This document shows, piece after piece, positions 1 to 10,830 of a stretch of DNA of 64,000 bases. Both the position numbers and the translations under genes were made by a program. The first letter of the stretch is position 1. Every line of letters begins with the position of its first letter. The notes below the pieces were generated by a model. That model was not told where the DNA came from. It did no database searches and saw only the letters and a list, made by a program, of their open reading frames with translations. The stretch is from Coenobita brevimanus. Its lineage: Eukaryota; Arthropoda; Malacostraca; Decapoda; Coenobitidae. The stretch lies in the NCBI GenBank assembly GCA_032717465.1, contig CM064664.1, forward strand, positions 5,657,173 through 5,721,172, in the 5' to 3' direction.

Positions 1-364
1 ACAACAACAGTATTAATGAAGCAGATGCTTCAGATAAAGACATCAAGTATTTCAGAATCAACTCTTAGACATACGAGTAACTACTGCCACTGTTGCTCAC
101 GACGACTAAGGAGAAGACCTACCTACAGTACTGAACATTCACAAATGTAGTAAACATAATATTATGGACCATACGAGATTTTGATAAAGTCAGGTAGGGA
201 TTCGCAAGGGTTAATAAACTTCCGTGATAAATCCTTAGGATGCTACACTGAAACATCAAATGGGGCTTAATAAAGCTGAGTTCCTTGCTTAAGAATATCC
301 TTAGTCGCTAAAATGAGGCTTCGTTACAATGAACCTCCTTGAGTGTGAATTCCTTAGGGCCGCG
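1..364. other. no recognised feature
   Basis: AT-rich sequence upstream of a truncated LINE. I see no coding pattern, tandem repeat or inverted repeat that I can support. Confidence 0.5.
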
Positions 365-2022
365 TCAGACTTTCTCCTCCAATTCCACCTTAGACGATTC
401 CCGTGCTGTTCCTCCGTCACTTCCCCCCTCTGACTTCCTCATGGCTGACATTAAAATTTCGTCATCTGATGTATTTTCTGTCATCACAGAACTCAATACT
501 AATAAGGCATATGGGCCTGATGGAGTCCCTCCTGTTGTTCTCAAGAACTGTTCTTTGGTGCTTACACCCTGCCTAGGCAAACTCTTTCGTCTTTGTCTAT
601 CAACTTTTACCTTTCCTTCTTGCTGGAAGTTTGCTCTCATTCTGCCAGTCCCAAAGAAGGGTGACCATTCACAACAATCTAACTATCGTCAATTACTTTA
701 ACATCCTGCAACCCAGAAGTTTTCGAGTCAATTCTTGATAGAAAAAATTTAAAGCATCTCTCCTATCACAACCTTCTTTCTGATCGTCAGTATGGGTCCC
801 ATCAGGGACACTCCACTGGCGATCTTCTCACCAACTTTAAGACTCCTGGTCATCCTCCTTTCGGGACTTTGGCGAAAGCCTTGCCATTGCATTTGGCATC
901 TAAAAGGCTTTCGATCGAGTCTGGCATAAATCCTTAATTTCCAGACTGCCCTCTTACGGTTTCTATCCATCTACCTGTGCCTTCATCTCTAGCTTCCTTT
1001 CGGGTCGTTCTATACTCGCTGTTGTAGACGGCCATTGTTCTTCTCCTCGATCTTTCAATAATGGTGTTCCTCAGGGCTCTGTCCTATCACCAACTCTCTT
1101 CCTTTTATTCATCAATGACCTTCTAAGCTGTACATCTAACCCTATCCACTCATAAGCTGATGACTCCACCCTTCACCTTTACATTCGGTTCCCACAACGT
1201 CCATATCAGCAGTTACTTCAAGAAATAAAGGATGAGGCTATGTCACACCTAATTTCTGACTTGGCTCGTATCTCTGACTGGGGTAAAAATAATCTTGTTG
1301 TTTTTATAACGTTTAATAATATTCAACTTAATCAAGCATCATCCTTGAACATGCTTGGGGTTTCATTTACTCGTGACTTATCTTGGAAAGATCATATTAC
1401 ATCCATTGTGAAATATATTTCCAAGACATTTGGTGTGCTAAGCCAACTCCGTTCATTCTTTACCCCTGCACAATTGTTGACTCTATACAGGGGTTTTATC
1501 TGCCCTTGTGTGGAGTACAACTCATGCGTGAGGAAGCTCCCCACATACAGCTCTTTCCATAGGGTGGAGTCTAAGGCTTTTCGTCTCATTAACTCTCCTC
1601 CTCTTACTGACTCCCTTCAACCTCTGTCTCTTCGCCGGACTGTTGCAACTTTATCTCTTTTCTGTTCTACTTCAATGGTCACTGCTTCTCTGAACTGCCT
1701 GCATGCATTCGTCCACCTCTTTGACGGGCATGTAGCACCCGTCTAGCAGCAAACTCTCATCCCTTTTCTGTCGAACTCTCTCATGCAAGAGTTAACCGTT
1801 ACTCCCAGTCCTTCATTTATGCAACAGGTCAACTCTTGAACTGTCTCCCTCTGTCTGAACTTCCTGCTTCCTATGATCTCCAGTCTTTCAAACGCAGTGT
1901 GTCCAGGCATCTCGAAATGATTGGATCTTGAATATGGCTCTCTCGTATTTTGCTTTCTCTTGGAAGGAACAATAATTCGAGGCCCATGGCCTTTGGTTCC
2001 TTCTTCCTCGCAAAAAAAAAAT
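365..2022 (+). mobile_element. 5'-truncated non-LTR retrotransposon (LINE family A, copy A1), reverse transcriptase pseudogene
   Basis: A Jockey/CR1-superfamily type reverse transcriptase read in several frames. In order: the fingers segment (AYGPDGVPPVVLKNC at about 510-550, then PVPKKGDHS), a FDRVWHKS-like block near 910 (AFDRV type), the GVPQGSVLSPTLF block near 1062-1100 and the ADD box at about 1155. The Tyr codon of the YADD box is TAA here, so the catalytic box is interrupted by a stop. The thumb/C-terminal part is open from 1240 to 1746 (ISDWGKNNLVVF, DLSWKDHI). The 3' end is a short A-rich tail at about 2010-2022 and matches the 3' ends of copies A2 (near 32060) and A3 (near 49410). 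The 5' end begins in the connector before the RT, so the endonuclease is missing. Relative to A3 about 75 bases are deleted near 1306. Dead copy; family placement Jockey versus CR1 is not certain. Confidence 0.85.
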
Positions 2023-2704
2023 ATACAAAATACAAAAAAACACAGTACGTCTCCCGCACTACAGCAGATGACTTGCACTTTTTTGCCAAGTCGAAATGAA
2101 TCACTCGACCACCACACGATCCTCGCACCACACTATAGCCACTCGACGGTCAAACGACACCCATTTGACACCCATTCGACATCCACTTGACACACATGGT
2201 ACTCACACATGAGACTATAAATCGTTTAAAGGCCAGCATTCTCGCTCAACTCTGGCACACTTTTGACAAGACAACAGCAGGATAAGTATGTATTTGGTCG
2301 TTAGTCGTACCACTTCTTCACGACATGCCCACAGTCATACACGACATACGCACAATTGAGAAACGATCACTACGACCATAGTACGACAGATACAACTGCC
2401 GTACGACGAACTTCGGCCCTTTAAATATAGGGGGAGGGTCATCCACCCACTTCATTTGACCACCGGAGCTACTACAGACAACATGGAGGCCAACATGGGT
2501 GTCCTCGACCAACTTGCCAGCAACATGACAGACGACAAAGCCTTCATTGCCCAATTCAACTACAACCAGATGCTGATAAGCAACTTGAAACTTCAGCTGT
2601 GTTCCACCACTGTTGAGTGTGTTGTGCGCATCTTGTGTGTGTCGTGTGCACATCCAACAGAGCTCTTGCACCTATCCTGTGGGACGTATGCAAATTGGGT
2701 GTTT
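2023..2704. other. unclassified flank of the Gypsy insertion; TATA-like motif and short ORF
   Basis: No family recognised. Repeated short motifs (GACACCCATTTGACACCC type) occur at 2155-2195. A TATA-like tttaaatata at about 2420 is followed by an open frame from 2456 to 2758 that includes MEANMGVLDQLASNM, but the last part of that frame runs into the Gypsy LTR and piggyBac end, so the frame is cut by the insertion. The sequence would continue at 15574 after removing the retrotransposon. Could be the 5' part of an older transposon or a host locus; I cannot decide. Confidence 0.3.
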
Positions 2705-2709
2705 GTCAT
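2705..2709. repeat. target-site duplication GTCAT (left)
   Basis: Five bases directly abutting the outer LTR end. The identical GTCAT follows the other LTR end at 15569-15573. A 5-bp duplication is normal for Gypsy/Metaviridae integrases. Confidence 0.85.
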
Positions 2710-2746
2710 TGTAATGCTAGGTGTTTTAGGTTTGGCTTCCAGTTCC

Positions 2747-2750
2747 TTAA
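2747..2750. repeat. piggyBac TTAA target duplication (left)
   Basis: TTAA adjoins the ITR; its partner is at 6180-6183. The 5' LTR at about 13525 shows the unoccupied site with one TTAA in the same context (ccattccttaaactcctaac). Confidence 0.9.
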
Positions 2751-2766
2751 CCCTTTAACCGCGGGT
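2751..2766 (+). repeat. piggyBac-1 left ITR
   Basis: CCCTTTAACCGCGGGT; perfect inverse of 6164-6179. Confidence 0.95.
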
Positions 2767-3476
2767 ATTGTTTTGGTCTGACTGTCCTCTCCCGCAGGGG
2801 TTTCAGCCAAATGTAAACAAACCTTTAAACCTTAATAACTCTGCACAGAATAAAGCTAGAGAAAAAAATAGGTACCATTAGAAAGTACAAACCTTCAGCT
2901 TTCCATTGATGTAGGTTTCATGACTTCGTTGACTTTCACAGGACGGGGAGAGCCGTTAGAAGTGAGGGGTGTGAAATAACTATTTTACGCCCCACACACC
3001 AGTACCAAATGCCAACCACTCTCTCATAATAGTAATATAAACATATATGAACACCGTACATACGATAAACACCCACTCTGTGTTCACTGAGGTAGGTAAA
3101 AGGCACTTCCCTGCGGCTGCACCCGCTCTTCACTGCTGCTGCGCCTCACTTCACTGCGGCGGCACCCGCTAACTGACGTTTCATGCGATCTTTTCATTCT
3201 TTCTAACTTCTAATATTATTTTACATATAATATGGGCAATGTACATTATATTTACAATGCACTTATTACTATATTGCGTCACTGGCGCATCACAGAATTA
3301 CATAAGTGCCGCAGAATTCCACAAGTGCCGCAGATTCTCTTATTACAGTATCACTTATTATACTGGCCAATATTTCCTTTATTTTCTAGGCAAAATATCC
3401 CTTACTACTACATTATCCATTATACAATTATTGGCAAAGCACGTCACTGTCGCATCACTATATATCACTGTCACTT

Positions 3477-5932
3477 TCAGTATTTACTCAGAGAGTGGTG
3501 CCCGGCAAAGCATGGAGTTACACATAGAGCGACTTGGCATTCAAGGCACTGGTGTGTGCTCATTTTTCTCGTCGTAGGCCTCCGTGTGGTGGTTGAACAT
3601 ACTCTGCAGCGGCCCTGTGACAACCTGCCGCCTGCTTTAGGAGGCAATTTCACAAGCTGGTGCCGGCTCATGTAATTGCGGCACTCAAGACGGTCAGGTT
3701 GTGTGTCAGAGTGTCGCCTCGGGATCAATGCCGTCACCTGACCAAATCGTGCAAGTAGCTGCTGCACGACAGTCTTGGAAAACTGTCTCAGTGATGGTTG
3801 CCTTATGCCCCCGACTTGTGTCTTATAAAGAATGAAGGCATTGAGCATGCACATATCGAGCATGTGCAGGCAAGCCTTCCTGTACCATCGGGTGTTTCTC
3901 CTGAGACAGTCGATTTCGCCAATCATCATATCAGACTTATCAACGAGTCTCATATTTACATTATAATCAATGACGGCATCAGGCTTCATGATTGGCTCTC
4001 CCGTCCTGTAGCTGACCTTCCCAGTTCTCTTCAATTCCCCCTTGTGGATGGTGCTGATCATATTGACGACCTTCTTGTATGCCACCTGATCGCAAGAAGC
4101 TTGTCTGACTTCTTCAGGTGAACATCTCCCCTGGATGATGATGATGCTTCGGGGAAACTAGGCCACTCTTTCCTATAGCTCCGTACAGTGCCAACAGTGC
4201 CAATGCCGTGTTCAGCAAGGTATTTGGAGAGTTTCGGTGCTGTGTAATAATTGTCTGTGTACAGCACATGATTACCACCAAAATACCTCTCCATCAGCAC
4301 TTTTACAACGGAGCCAGAGAAGCCAAGGGGGTCTTTCCTGTTCACATCCATTGTGCTAGCCGAGTAAATGACAAAATCCAGTATATACCCCGTCTCACAG
4401 TCACACAGCACAAAGAACTTTATCCCAAAGCGGTGGCGTTTGCTGGGGATGTACTGCATGAATTTGAGACGTCCTCTGAACAATACCAGGGACTCGTCTA
4501 TGACGACTTTCTGCATAGGCCTGAAAAATCGCATAAATCGATCCCTAATCCTGTTGAGAAAATCCCTCACTTTCCATAAAGGGACAGTTTGGGACGGGTT
4601 GTCATTGTCAGCGAAGTGCAGGTATCCAAGCAGCTGTCGGAACCGATCCCGTGACATATACTTCCCGAATATGGGGATAGTAGTTATGTCATCCACGAGC
4701 CAGTACTCCTCCAACTCATGTCTCTTTATATGGGGCATCAAAAACATGAGTGCAAAAAAAACATACAGCTCTCTGATCCCGACAGGCAACCACGACACTT
4801 GCTTTGGTGAGCCAATAGGTCCCAGCCCTTCTGCTGCACACTGAGTTGCATACCTATTGGTCTCATCGCTGACATGCTGCACAATTTCATCATCAAGGAA
4901 GGCCAGGAAGTAATCAACAAACTCATCACCTGCGTTGCATGGGAAGGCAGGCTGTATTCCAGCATTTGTCATATCAAACGGTGGATTGTGTGGCTGGAAT
5001 TCTCCACCGTCAGACCAAACAAATGCATCCACTTGCCCTGTGCGTGGTTCAGTGGCAGGGGCAGGTTGCATTCCACTCGTTTCCCCGTGAGAAGGAGCTG
5101 ATGTAGAGGCAATGGGTGAGGCAGGAGGTGAGGCAGGAGGCAAGCGGGAGGTGGGTGAGGCAGGAGGCAACGGGAAGGGGGGTGAGTGCGGGGGCGGTGA
5201 GTGGGGGGGTGGCACGGGTGAGGGAACTGAGCGGGGGGCAGGCGGGGGGGTTTCTGACCTGGTGCGTGGTGAAACTTGACCCTTTCTACCCCGCTTATCA
5301 CCTCGCTTATCGCCTCGCTTATCGCCCAGCTTTGCCCTCCAACTGCCACGCATCCCCTTTGTTCTAGGCCTGCCTGCACGGCCTGCACGGCCTGCCTTCC
5401 CTCGCTTTGCAGGCTTTGGTAATTCGTACTCCTCAGATGATGTAGACTGAGGAGAGGGCACGACAGATGATGATGATGATGATGTGAGGGCAATTGGGCT
5501 AGGGGAACGGGAAATTGATGGGAAATGCGTACTAGGGCCTGGTGTGGGAGACATGAGCCTGCGCTTCACTCCCTTCCCACGTGCAATACCAGATTTGCCC
5601 ATAGGAGCCTTTCCTTTCCCAGAGTAAGTTGGGGGTGGTGGGGGGGAATCAACACGATCACTTTCATCACTGTCACTATCAATGGAAAATGGTTCACCAC
5701 CAATCACTGCCAAATCATCACTGCTTGCTGTGAGTGTGTCACTTTCACTGCCACAATCAAGAGTAGTACTTACAGTTTTGTCCAGCTCAGTTCTAATTTC
5801 AGGAGTGCTCAACCCCTTCTGCCTCGCTGTCGGCAGTTCCTTTACCGGTGTAGAGGTAGAGGGAACACTAGCACTAATCATTGTAGAGGAGGAAGCGAGT
5901 GACGATGAGTCGGGACGGAGCACCATTATCAC
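3477..5932 (-). pseudogene. piggyBac transposase, one frameshift
   Basis: Cuts and rejoins DNA at TTAA. The first frame (5932-4058, 624 codons) has a low-complexity, Ser/Pro-rich N-terminus of about 300 residues, then the DDE domain: KVVIDESLVLFRGR with the first catalytic Asp at about residue 479, QYIPSKRHRFGIK, and VLYTDNYYTAP with the second Asp at about residue 560. The frame breaks near 4060-4085 after LLAIRWH; the continuation (4085-3477) gives VVNMISTIHKG, the third catalytic Asp in VIDYNVNMRLVDKSD, and a C-terminal cysteine-rich zinc finger (CRVCSTT...HQCLECQVALCVTPCF). All three catalytic Asp are present. Start chosen at 5932, about 250 bp inside the right ITR, the usual position. 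The long N-terminus is larger than in classic piggyBac. A single indel is the only visible lesion, so sequencing error or a recent mutation are both possible. Confidence 0.92.
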
Positions 5933-6163
5933 GCACAGAGCTGGACAGATACTGACTGACGCGGGTCAGGGCAGGGGTGGGGAGGGGCCCCTCGGGGTTG
6001 GAGGAGGGAGGTGTGGGATGGCTGGCATGAAAGAACTCGACAGCTACTCTTGCGTGAGAATATTTGCGCGCCGGGAAAACGTGCGGTGTTCAAAATATTC
6101 ACGATCATTTCAGAATGACACCCGCGGTTTGGTCCAGTTTTGTCACTGTCATTCTGGAATGAC

Positions 6164-6179
6164 ACCCGCGGTTAAAGGG
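6164..6179 (-). repeat. piggyBac-1 right ITR
   Basis: Complement of the left ITR, followed directly by the TTAA duplication at 6180-6183. Confidence 0.95.
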
Positions 6180-6878
6180 TTAAATGTCTAACGTATAGCG
6201 GGGCTCTCTTTCGAGACCGGGGCTTGGACAAATAAGAGAGAGGCAGGACACAAAAACTCCAGGCAATAACCTTACACCAGTATTACTTAGTCAGACAGAG
6301 GAATCAGCAGGTGTTACAGACATGATATATTGGCCGATTATAAACTCTTATAATTAGATAGGGTTAACAGTATCTCGCAGGATACTGTTTGGGAATACAG
6401 TGACAACAACACTGGAGGTGGAATATTCTAAATTGGTATAGTCCAGGGTCTCTAAGCGAGTGGAGATGCTAGAGCTATTTCTCACTGGGGGGGGGGTGTA
6501 AGGCACTGGGGTCTAATTAGGATTATAGTAGTACGAGGTAGAGTCTAATGGTAGTGTGTTTACATTGTTATTTCCTACTCTTAGGTTGCTTTTGATCAAT
6601 TACCATCACTCACTCCACTGCTTTGGTGTTTATCTTATTACTGTATGGTAGTTCACTGTGTCTATTCTTCTTTCCAACACGTTGGTCTATCACTGTCAAT
6701 TTACTATTCCATCTCGTCACTGCTTGACCACTGTCACTGCTCAGCTACAGTCACTATGGTCAATCTGGCACCAAGGGTGCAGCTGAGGGGCAACACAGTT
6801 CCGCTACTGACGGGGCTGGGCATGACCGGGAGACTCCGTGCTCTGAGGGCACGGGATCACGCGCAGGGACGTCTGCTC

Positions 6879-7700
6879 TCATCCGGGGCTGTGGGTGGCG
6901 AAGGGTCCCGTACTCTCAGGGCTGGGGACAGGAGTGTGGCCCTCAGGGCTGGGGCCAAACAATTGCCTGAACTGGTCGTTCAGGCTCCTGACGGAGGGGG
7001 AGGTCCTCTGCCGTCGAGGTGTAGGAAGTTCCCACCCAGGCATTCTGGGGATGGTCTGGGGTTCCCGAGGACTGCAGTCCCCAGGGCTGGGCGGTGCCGA
7101 CAGGAAGGGGCTGCAGCACCGGTCTGCATCAGGGTCCATCAGATGGGTCTCCTCCAGAACCAGTTGTAAGGAACAGAGGCCGGGGGAGACTACAGGGCCT
7201 CTCCAATACTCCTTGATGCCCTCTGCATTGGGGGTTGGGGAACAGGCATCAAGCTTAGGCAGCAGGGCGGCTCTCAGCCACTTCCTGCCGTAGGGCCCAG
7301 CTACTGGCCGTGGCTTCCTAGGGGCACGGCTACAAGCCGCGAAGGCTCGGCTACTGGCCATGGCCTGAGAGGGTGAGTGACTGCCAGCAAACCCAGGGAC
7401 ACCTTCGGAGCGGCTACAGGCCGTCTGGTGAAGGAGAGAGCGACTACAGGCCGACTCCTGCAGGAGAGGTGTAGAGCGGCTACAGGCCGACTCAGGGGGG
7501 ACACCTTTAGAGCGGCTACTGGCCATCTCCTTCAGGAGGGGTGAGCAGCTACTGGCCGTCTCCTTCAGGAGGGGTGAGCAGCTACTGGCCGTCTCAGGGG
7601 GAACACCTCCGGAGCGGCTACAGGCCATCTGACGAAGGTGGGAGCAGCTACAGGCTGTCTCCTTCAGGAGGGGTTTGGAGCGGCTATCGGCCGTCTCCAT
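6879..7700 (-). CDS. LTR-embedded Ser-rich repeat ORF (3' LTR copy), function unknown
   Basis: 273 codons lying wholly in the 3' LTR and in the sense direction of the retrotransposon. It is made of repeated units of the type ETACSRSxLLQ / GVPPETAS, followed by a non-repetitive C-terminus ending SLNDQFRQLFGPSPEG, TPVPS, PFATHSPG and stop. The same C-terminus and stop occur in the 5' LTR (14217) and in the diverged solo LTR at 57.5-57.6 kb. No known domain recognised. The repeated part has few stops in any frame because unit lengths are multiples of three, so the repeat alone would not prove coding; the conserved C-terminus is the better evidence. Confidence 0.5.
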   Translation of the reverse strand: METADSRSKPLLKETACSCSHLRQMACSRSGGVPPETASSCSPLLKETASSCSPLLKEMASSRSKGVPPESACSRSTPLLQESACSRSLLHQTACSRSEGVPGFAGSHSPSQAMASSRAFAACSRAPRKPRPVAGPYGRKWLRAALLPKLDACSPTPNAEGIKEYWRGPVVSPGLCSLQLVLEETHLMDPDADRCCSPFLSAPPSPGDCSPREPQTIPRMPGWELPTPRRQRTSPSVRSLNDQFRQLFGPSPEGHTPVPSPESTGPFATHSPG

Positions 7701-8193
7701 AAGGACATATTCAGAGCAATCACAGGTCGTCTCTTGGCGACGGTGGGAGCGGCTACCTCCCGTCTCCTGATTACCCTCAGGATGGCTACAGGCAGTTTCC
7801 TTAGCGAGGGGCGAGCGGCTACTGGCCGACTCAAAGAGGAAGACATCTTCAGAGAGGCTACTGGCTGTGTCCTGATGAAGGCGGGAGCGGCTACTTGCCG
7901 TCTCCTCTGGGGTGCTGGCAGGAGCTTGATAGGCAGCTCCACCCCTTAACTGGTTGGTGGAGGCTCGCCCGGAAGGTAGTGCAGTATTCCTGCTATGGCG
8001 ACGGCGGGTGGGCTCCGGGTAATAGTGGCGTGCGGCCCAGGCTGACTTAGGCCGTTGTCACACCGAGTCCCTGTGCGCTGCTGCTGCTCCTCCGTGGGCT
8101 CCTTGTGGGGGTGTCTGGGTGTTCATGGGGGCACTATGCTGTATTCCCTGTGGGGGTGGCTGGGTGTTCCAGGGGGCACTATGCTGCATTTTA

Positions 8194-8207
8194 CCACCGT
8201 CTCCTGG
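8194..8207 (-). promoter_or_regulatory. candidate polypurine tract
   Basis: On the minus strand the bases immediately before the 3' LTR read ccaggagacggtgg, purine-rich and abutting the TAAAATGC LTR start. Position is what plus-strand priming requires; the composition is only moderately purine-rich. Confidence 0.45.
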
Positions 8208-8523
8208 GAAAAAGTCACGTCTCCATGACTGGAGGTGGTAGACTTGCATATCATGGGTGGTGTAGACTGGCTGTAGGTGTCAGAGGAGGGTGTGCCAGGC
8301 TGTGGTGGTGGTGTTCTCATCCTGCTCTGCGTCACAGGTGAGGAAGAGGGTGGATGTGGTGGTGGAAGAGTGGAGGAGTTGGAGGAGATGGTGTGGTCCT
8401 CGGACTCGTTGGTTGCATCTGAATGACGGTGCCCATACAGCTCGCCGTATCTTCATGGTGGTAGTTGTTGCCCGTGGTGTGGTGTGATGCTGAATGCTTG
8501 AGACGGATGGTAAGTGTCGGGTT

Positions 8524-9422
8524 TTATGCCGAGATAATGCGGCTTACTGTTTCTGGGGAGTATAGGTGGCTGGGATTTGGGCTTGATGTAGCATGAGGGT
8601 GAGGTGGTTTAGGGCATGGGTGGGAGTGTGATTTTGTGGCGAGGCGGGTGGGGTGGGGGAGTGGTTGTATCAGGTGGGTGGGCAGGAGAGGCACCCGGAG
8701 CGGGTGTGGTTGTTTTGAGGGTCGGTGTGGGTGGTGGCATGGGTGTGCGGGGTTGGTGTGAGCGTGAGGCGCATGGGGCGCATGCGGTTGGGTGGGAGGT
8801 GGTTGAGGTGGGGGGCAGGGAGTTTGGAGTGGGGGTGAGGGATGCAGTGGGTTGGAGGGGGTGGGGGCGGCAGTGGGTGAGGGCGGAGGTGGAGGTGTGG
8901 GGGTGAGGGTGGGACATGTGGTGCTGGGCGCGGGGGAGTGGGTGGCTGGTAGAGAAGGGGTGGGGGAGCGACAGGGTGTTGGTGGTGCAGGAGAGTTGTC
9001 AGGTGAGGTGTGATGCAGTGTGGTGGCTGGGGAAACGGAAGTGGCAGGGGAGGGGGAGAGGGAGGGAGATGGGGAGGAGATGTAGCATTCGTAGGTAGGA
9101 GGGGGGTTGGCGCTGGGGTAGAGGGTGGGACAGGGCATGGGGCCGGGGCGGTGGGGGCAGGAGCGCGGAAGGGGCGCATGTGCCAGTTTCGGAGGGTGCG
9201 AGGGGCGCTGTGGTAGTCAACAGTGACCTGATAGGGGTTGGGGTCGCGAGTGATGGTGTGGGATCCTGTCAAGCGGGGTGCGGGTTTGTGAGGGGTGGGG
9301 AGCTGGGCGATCATGACAGTGTCACCTGGTTTGTAGGGGTTGGAGGCTGTGCTGGGGCTGAGGTCTAGGTTGTGTTGGAGGTGGGTCAAATGGCGCTTGA
9401 GGTGGCGCAGTGGGTCCGTCAT
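8524..9422 (-). pseudogene. Gypsy pol: integrase C-terminal domain and proline-rich tail
   Basis: From 9422 the frame reads HLKRHLTHLQHNLDLSP, then NPYKPGDTVMIAQLPTPHK and NPYQVTVDYHSAPRTLRNWHMRPF, which is the usual small beta-barrel at the end of a Gypsy integrase (YKPGDxV followed by the GPY-like stretch). It continues into an extremely Pro/Thr/His-rich tail through frames ending at 8670 and 8524. The tail gives the plus strand a long G/GT-rich composition from 8580 to 9180. No chromodomain is recognisable. Frame changes inside the tail make the true end uncertain. Confidence 0.7.
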
Positions 9423-10176
9423 GGGAGCGGAGGTGGGCGGTTGCAGATCCTGCCGAAGGGGCAGCAGGAGGGGTGTCTCTCTGAATACTCGCTCATATGG
9501 CGAAATTCTGTCCTCTCAGGGGCAGGAGTTGATGCCCCATTGTACGATTTTTACATGGGTGGGCCAGTCATTGTCCTTAGCGGCTTCTATTCATGTGCGG
9601 AGCTGAATCATGAGGGTACAATGGCTGCACTTGCACACTGCATTTTCCTGTGGCCAGTAGGGGGAGGAATGGGAGATGTTGTACCCGAAAATATTGGCCA
9701 GTTCCTCCCAGGTCTTGTCGGTGCATTCGGGTATCTGAGTGGATCACTTGGGGAATGCCAAAGTAGGGAAAAATGTGCCGAAGGAGGGCATTGGCTACTG
9801 TGACAGCTTGGTGTTCCTTCACTGGACAGGCCACGACGAACTTGGAATATGTGTCTATGAACGTGATGACGTATCTATAGCCTGATTTTGGAGGCAGGGT
9901 CCGTACCACATCAATTGGTAACAGCTGCCAGGGTTTGTGGGCGGTGATATGGCCCGATGGTCCTGCGGAGCATGTAATGTCTTTGCCAAGGGCACAGGAG
10001 TGGCAGCTTTGGATGATTTCTTTTTCGAGGGCGGAAGGGTTGGGCGCCCAGTATGCGTTGTTGAAAACTTGCAGCAGTTTTTTTGTACCCAGGTGAATGC
10101 CTTTGTGAGTGTGAAGGTGTCGTAGGGCATCGAGGGTGGTGTCAGGGGCTAGGAGAATATGACTGGAGGGGGTCAA
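9423..10176 (-). pseudogene. Gypsy pol: integrase core, degraded
   Basis: Frame 10176-9577 starts with the H-H-C-C zinc finger (HTHKGIHLG followed 30 residues later by CHSCALGKD), then the catalytic core with the first Asp in LLPIDVVRTLPPK and the second Asp in QVIHSDTRMH. In intact relatives the latter is HSDRGxxF, so a frameshift lies directly after it; the remainder (SPYWPQENA, then a stop) is recognisable in another frame down to about 9430, with the third acidic residue not securely present. It would insert the cDNA into the genome and explain the 5-bp GTCAT duplication. Inactive as read. Confidence 0.8.
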
Positions 10177-10830
10177 GAAGTGATCGCCCTGCCAATACAG
10201 TTTTTTGAAAAGTGGGTGAGGAATCCAAGGTGGTCACTTCTTGCGGTGCCACTGCTGGAGGAGGTCTGGTTCTGGCTGGGCTGCGTGGATGGGAAGCCGA
10301 GAGAGAGCGTCTGTGTTGGTATGGAGTTTGCCGGGTGGGTATGAGATCTTGTAATTGAACTCCTCCAGAGTTTTGCACCCTACCGATGAGTTGGGCGTTG
10401 CGGGTGTCAGACTGTCATAACCACTGGAGGGATTGGTGGTCCGTAATGATGGTGACTTGGGTCCCAGAGAGATATGCCCGGAAGTGTTCGAGGGCCCAGA
10501 TTATGCCCAAACATTCTTGCTTGATGGCGCCATAGATTTTCTCCTCCTGATTCAGAGTACGGCTGGCACAGGCAATAATGTGCTCGTGGCCCTCTTAGAC
10601 TTGTCCCAACACAGTGCCTAGGGCAAGGAGGGAGACGTTGGTATAGAGGTGGAAGGGAAGGGCGTAGTCGGGAAAAGCCATGATGGGGGTGGAAACGAGT
10701 TTGTCTTTAAGCTGATGGAAGGCAGCTCATCTCTCCCCCATCCAGAGGAATGGTTCCTCCTTATGGGTCAGCTCGTGGAGTGGTTTGGCGTTGTGGGTAA
10801 ACCCCTTCACGAAATGGCAGTAATAGGATG
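10177..10830 (-). pseudogene. Gypsy pol: RNase H and connection
   Basis: Minus-strand reading from about 10800 gives AFPDYALPFHLYTNVSLLALG, an in-frame stop, then HIIACASRTLNQEEKIYGAIKQE, WALEHFRAYL and TIITDHQSLQWL. These are the standard RNase H blocks following a Gypsy RT. The first catalytic Asp (usually TDAS) is Asn in YTNVS; the Glu in KQE and the Asp in TDH are kept. The in-frame stop and the Asp-to-Asn change indicate inactivity. The tether toward the integrase (QNSGGVQLQDLIPT...) continues to 10142. Confidence 0.75.

Larger units (their letters stand above)
2751..6179 (-). mobile_element. piggyBac-type DNA transposon (piggyBac-1), nearly intact
   Basis: A 3,429-bp element with perfect 16-bp terminal inverted repeats (CCCTTTAACCGCGGGT at 2751-2766 and its complement at 6164-6179), flanked by TTAA on both sides. 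It carries one transposase gene on the minus strand (5932 to 3477) that needs a single frameshift to be read through. It lies inside the 3' LTR of the Gypsy element, hence is younger. Subterminal copies of GAATGACACCCGCGGTT lie at 6113-6129 and 6157-6173 and may be transposase-binding sites. The region 2830-3470 downstream of the gene is AT-rich and has no supported ORF. Confidence 0.95.
2710..8193 (-). repeat. 3' LTR of the Gypsy element, interrupted by piggyBac-1
   Basis: Starts TGTAATGC on the plus strand and ends GCATTTTA at 8193. Bases 2710-2750 plus 6184-8193 align with the 5' LTR at 13484-15568; the missing piece is exactly the piggyBac plus one TTAA. Contains the Ser-rich repeat ORF (6879-7700), a poly-G run near 6485 and a diverged tandem array of 30-40 base units between about 7330 and 7920. 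Confidence 0.92.

Noticed and set aside
5116..5902. plus-strand ORFs in piggyBac-1
   Set aside because: Opposite-strand shadows of the transposase N-terminus.
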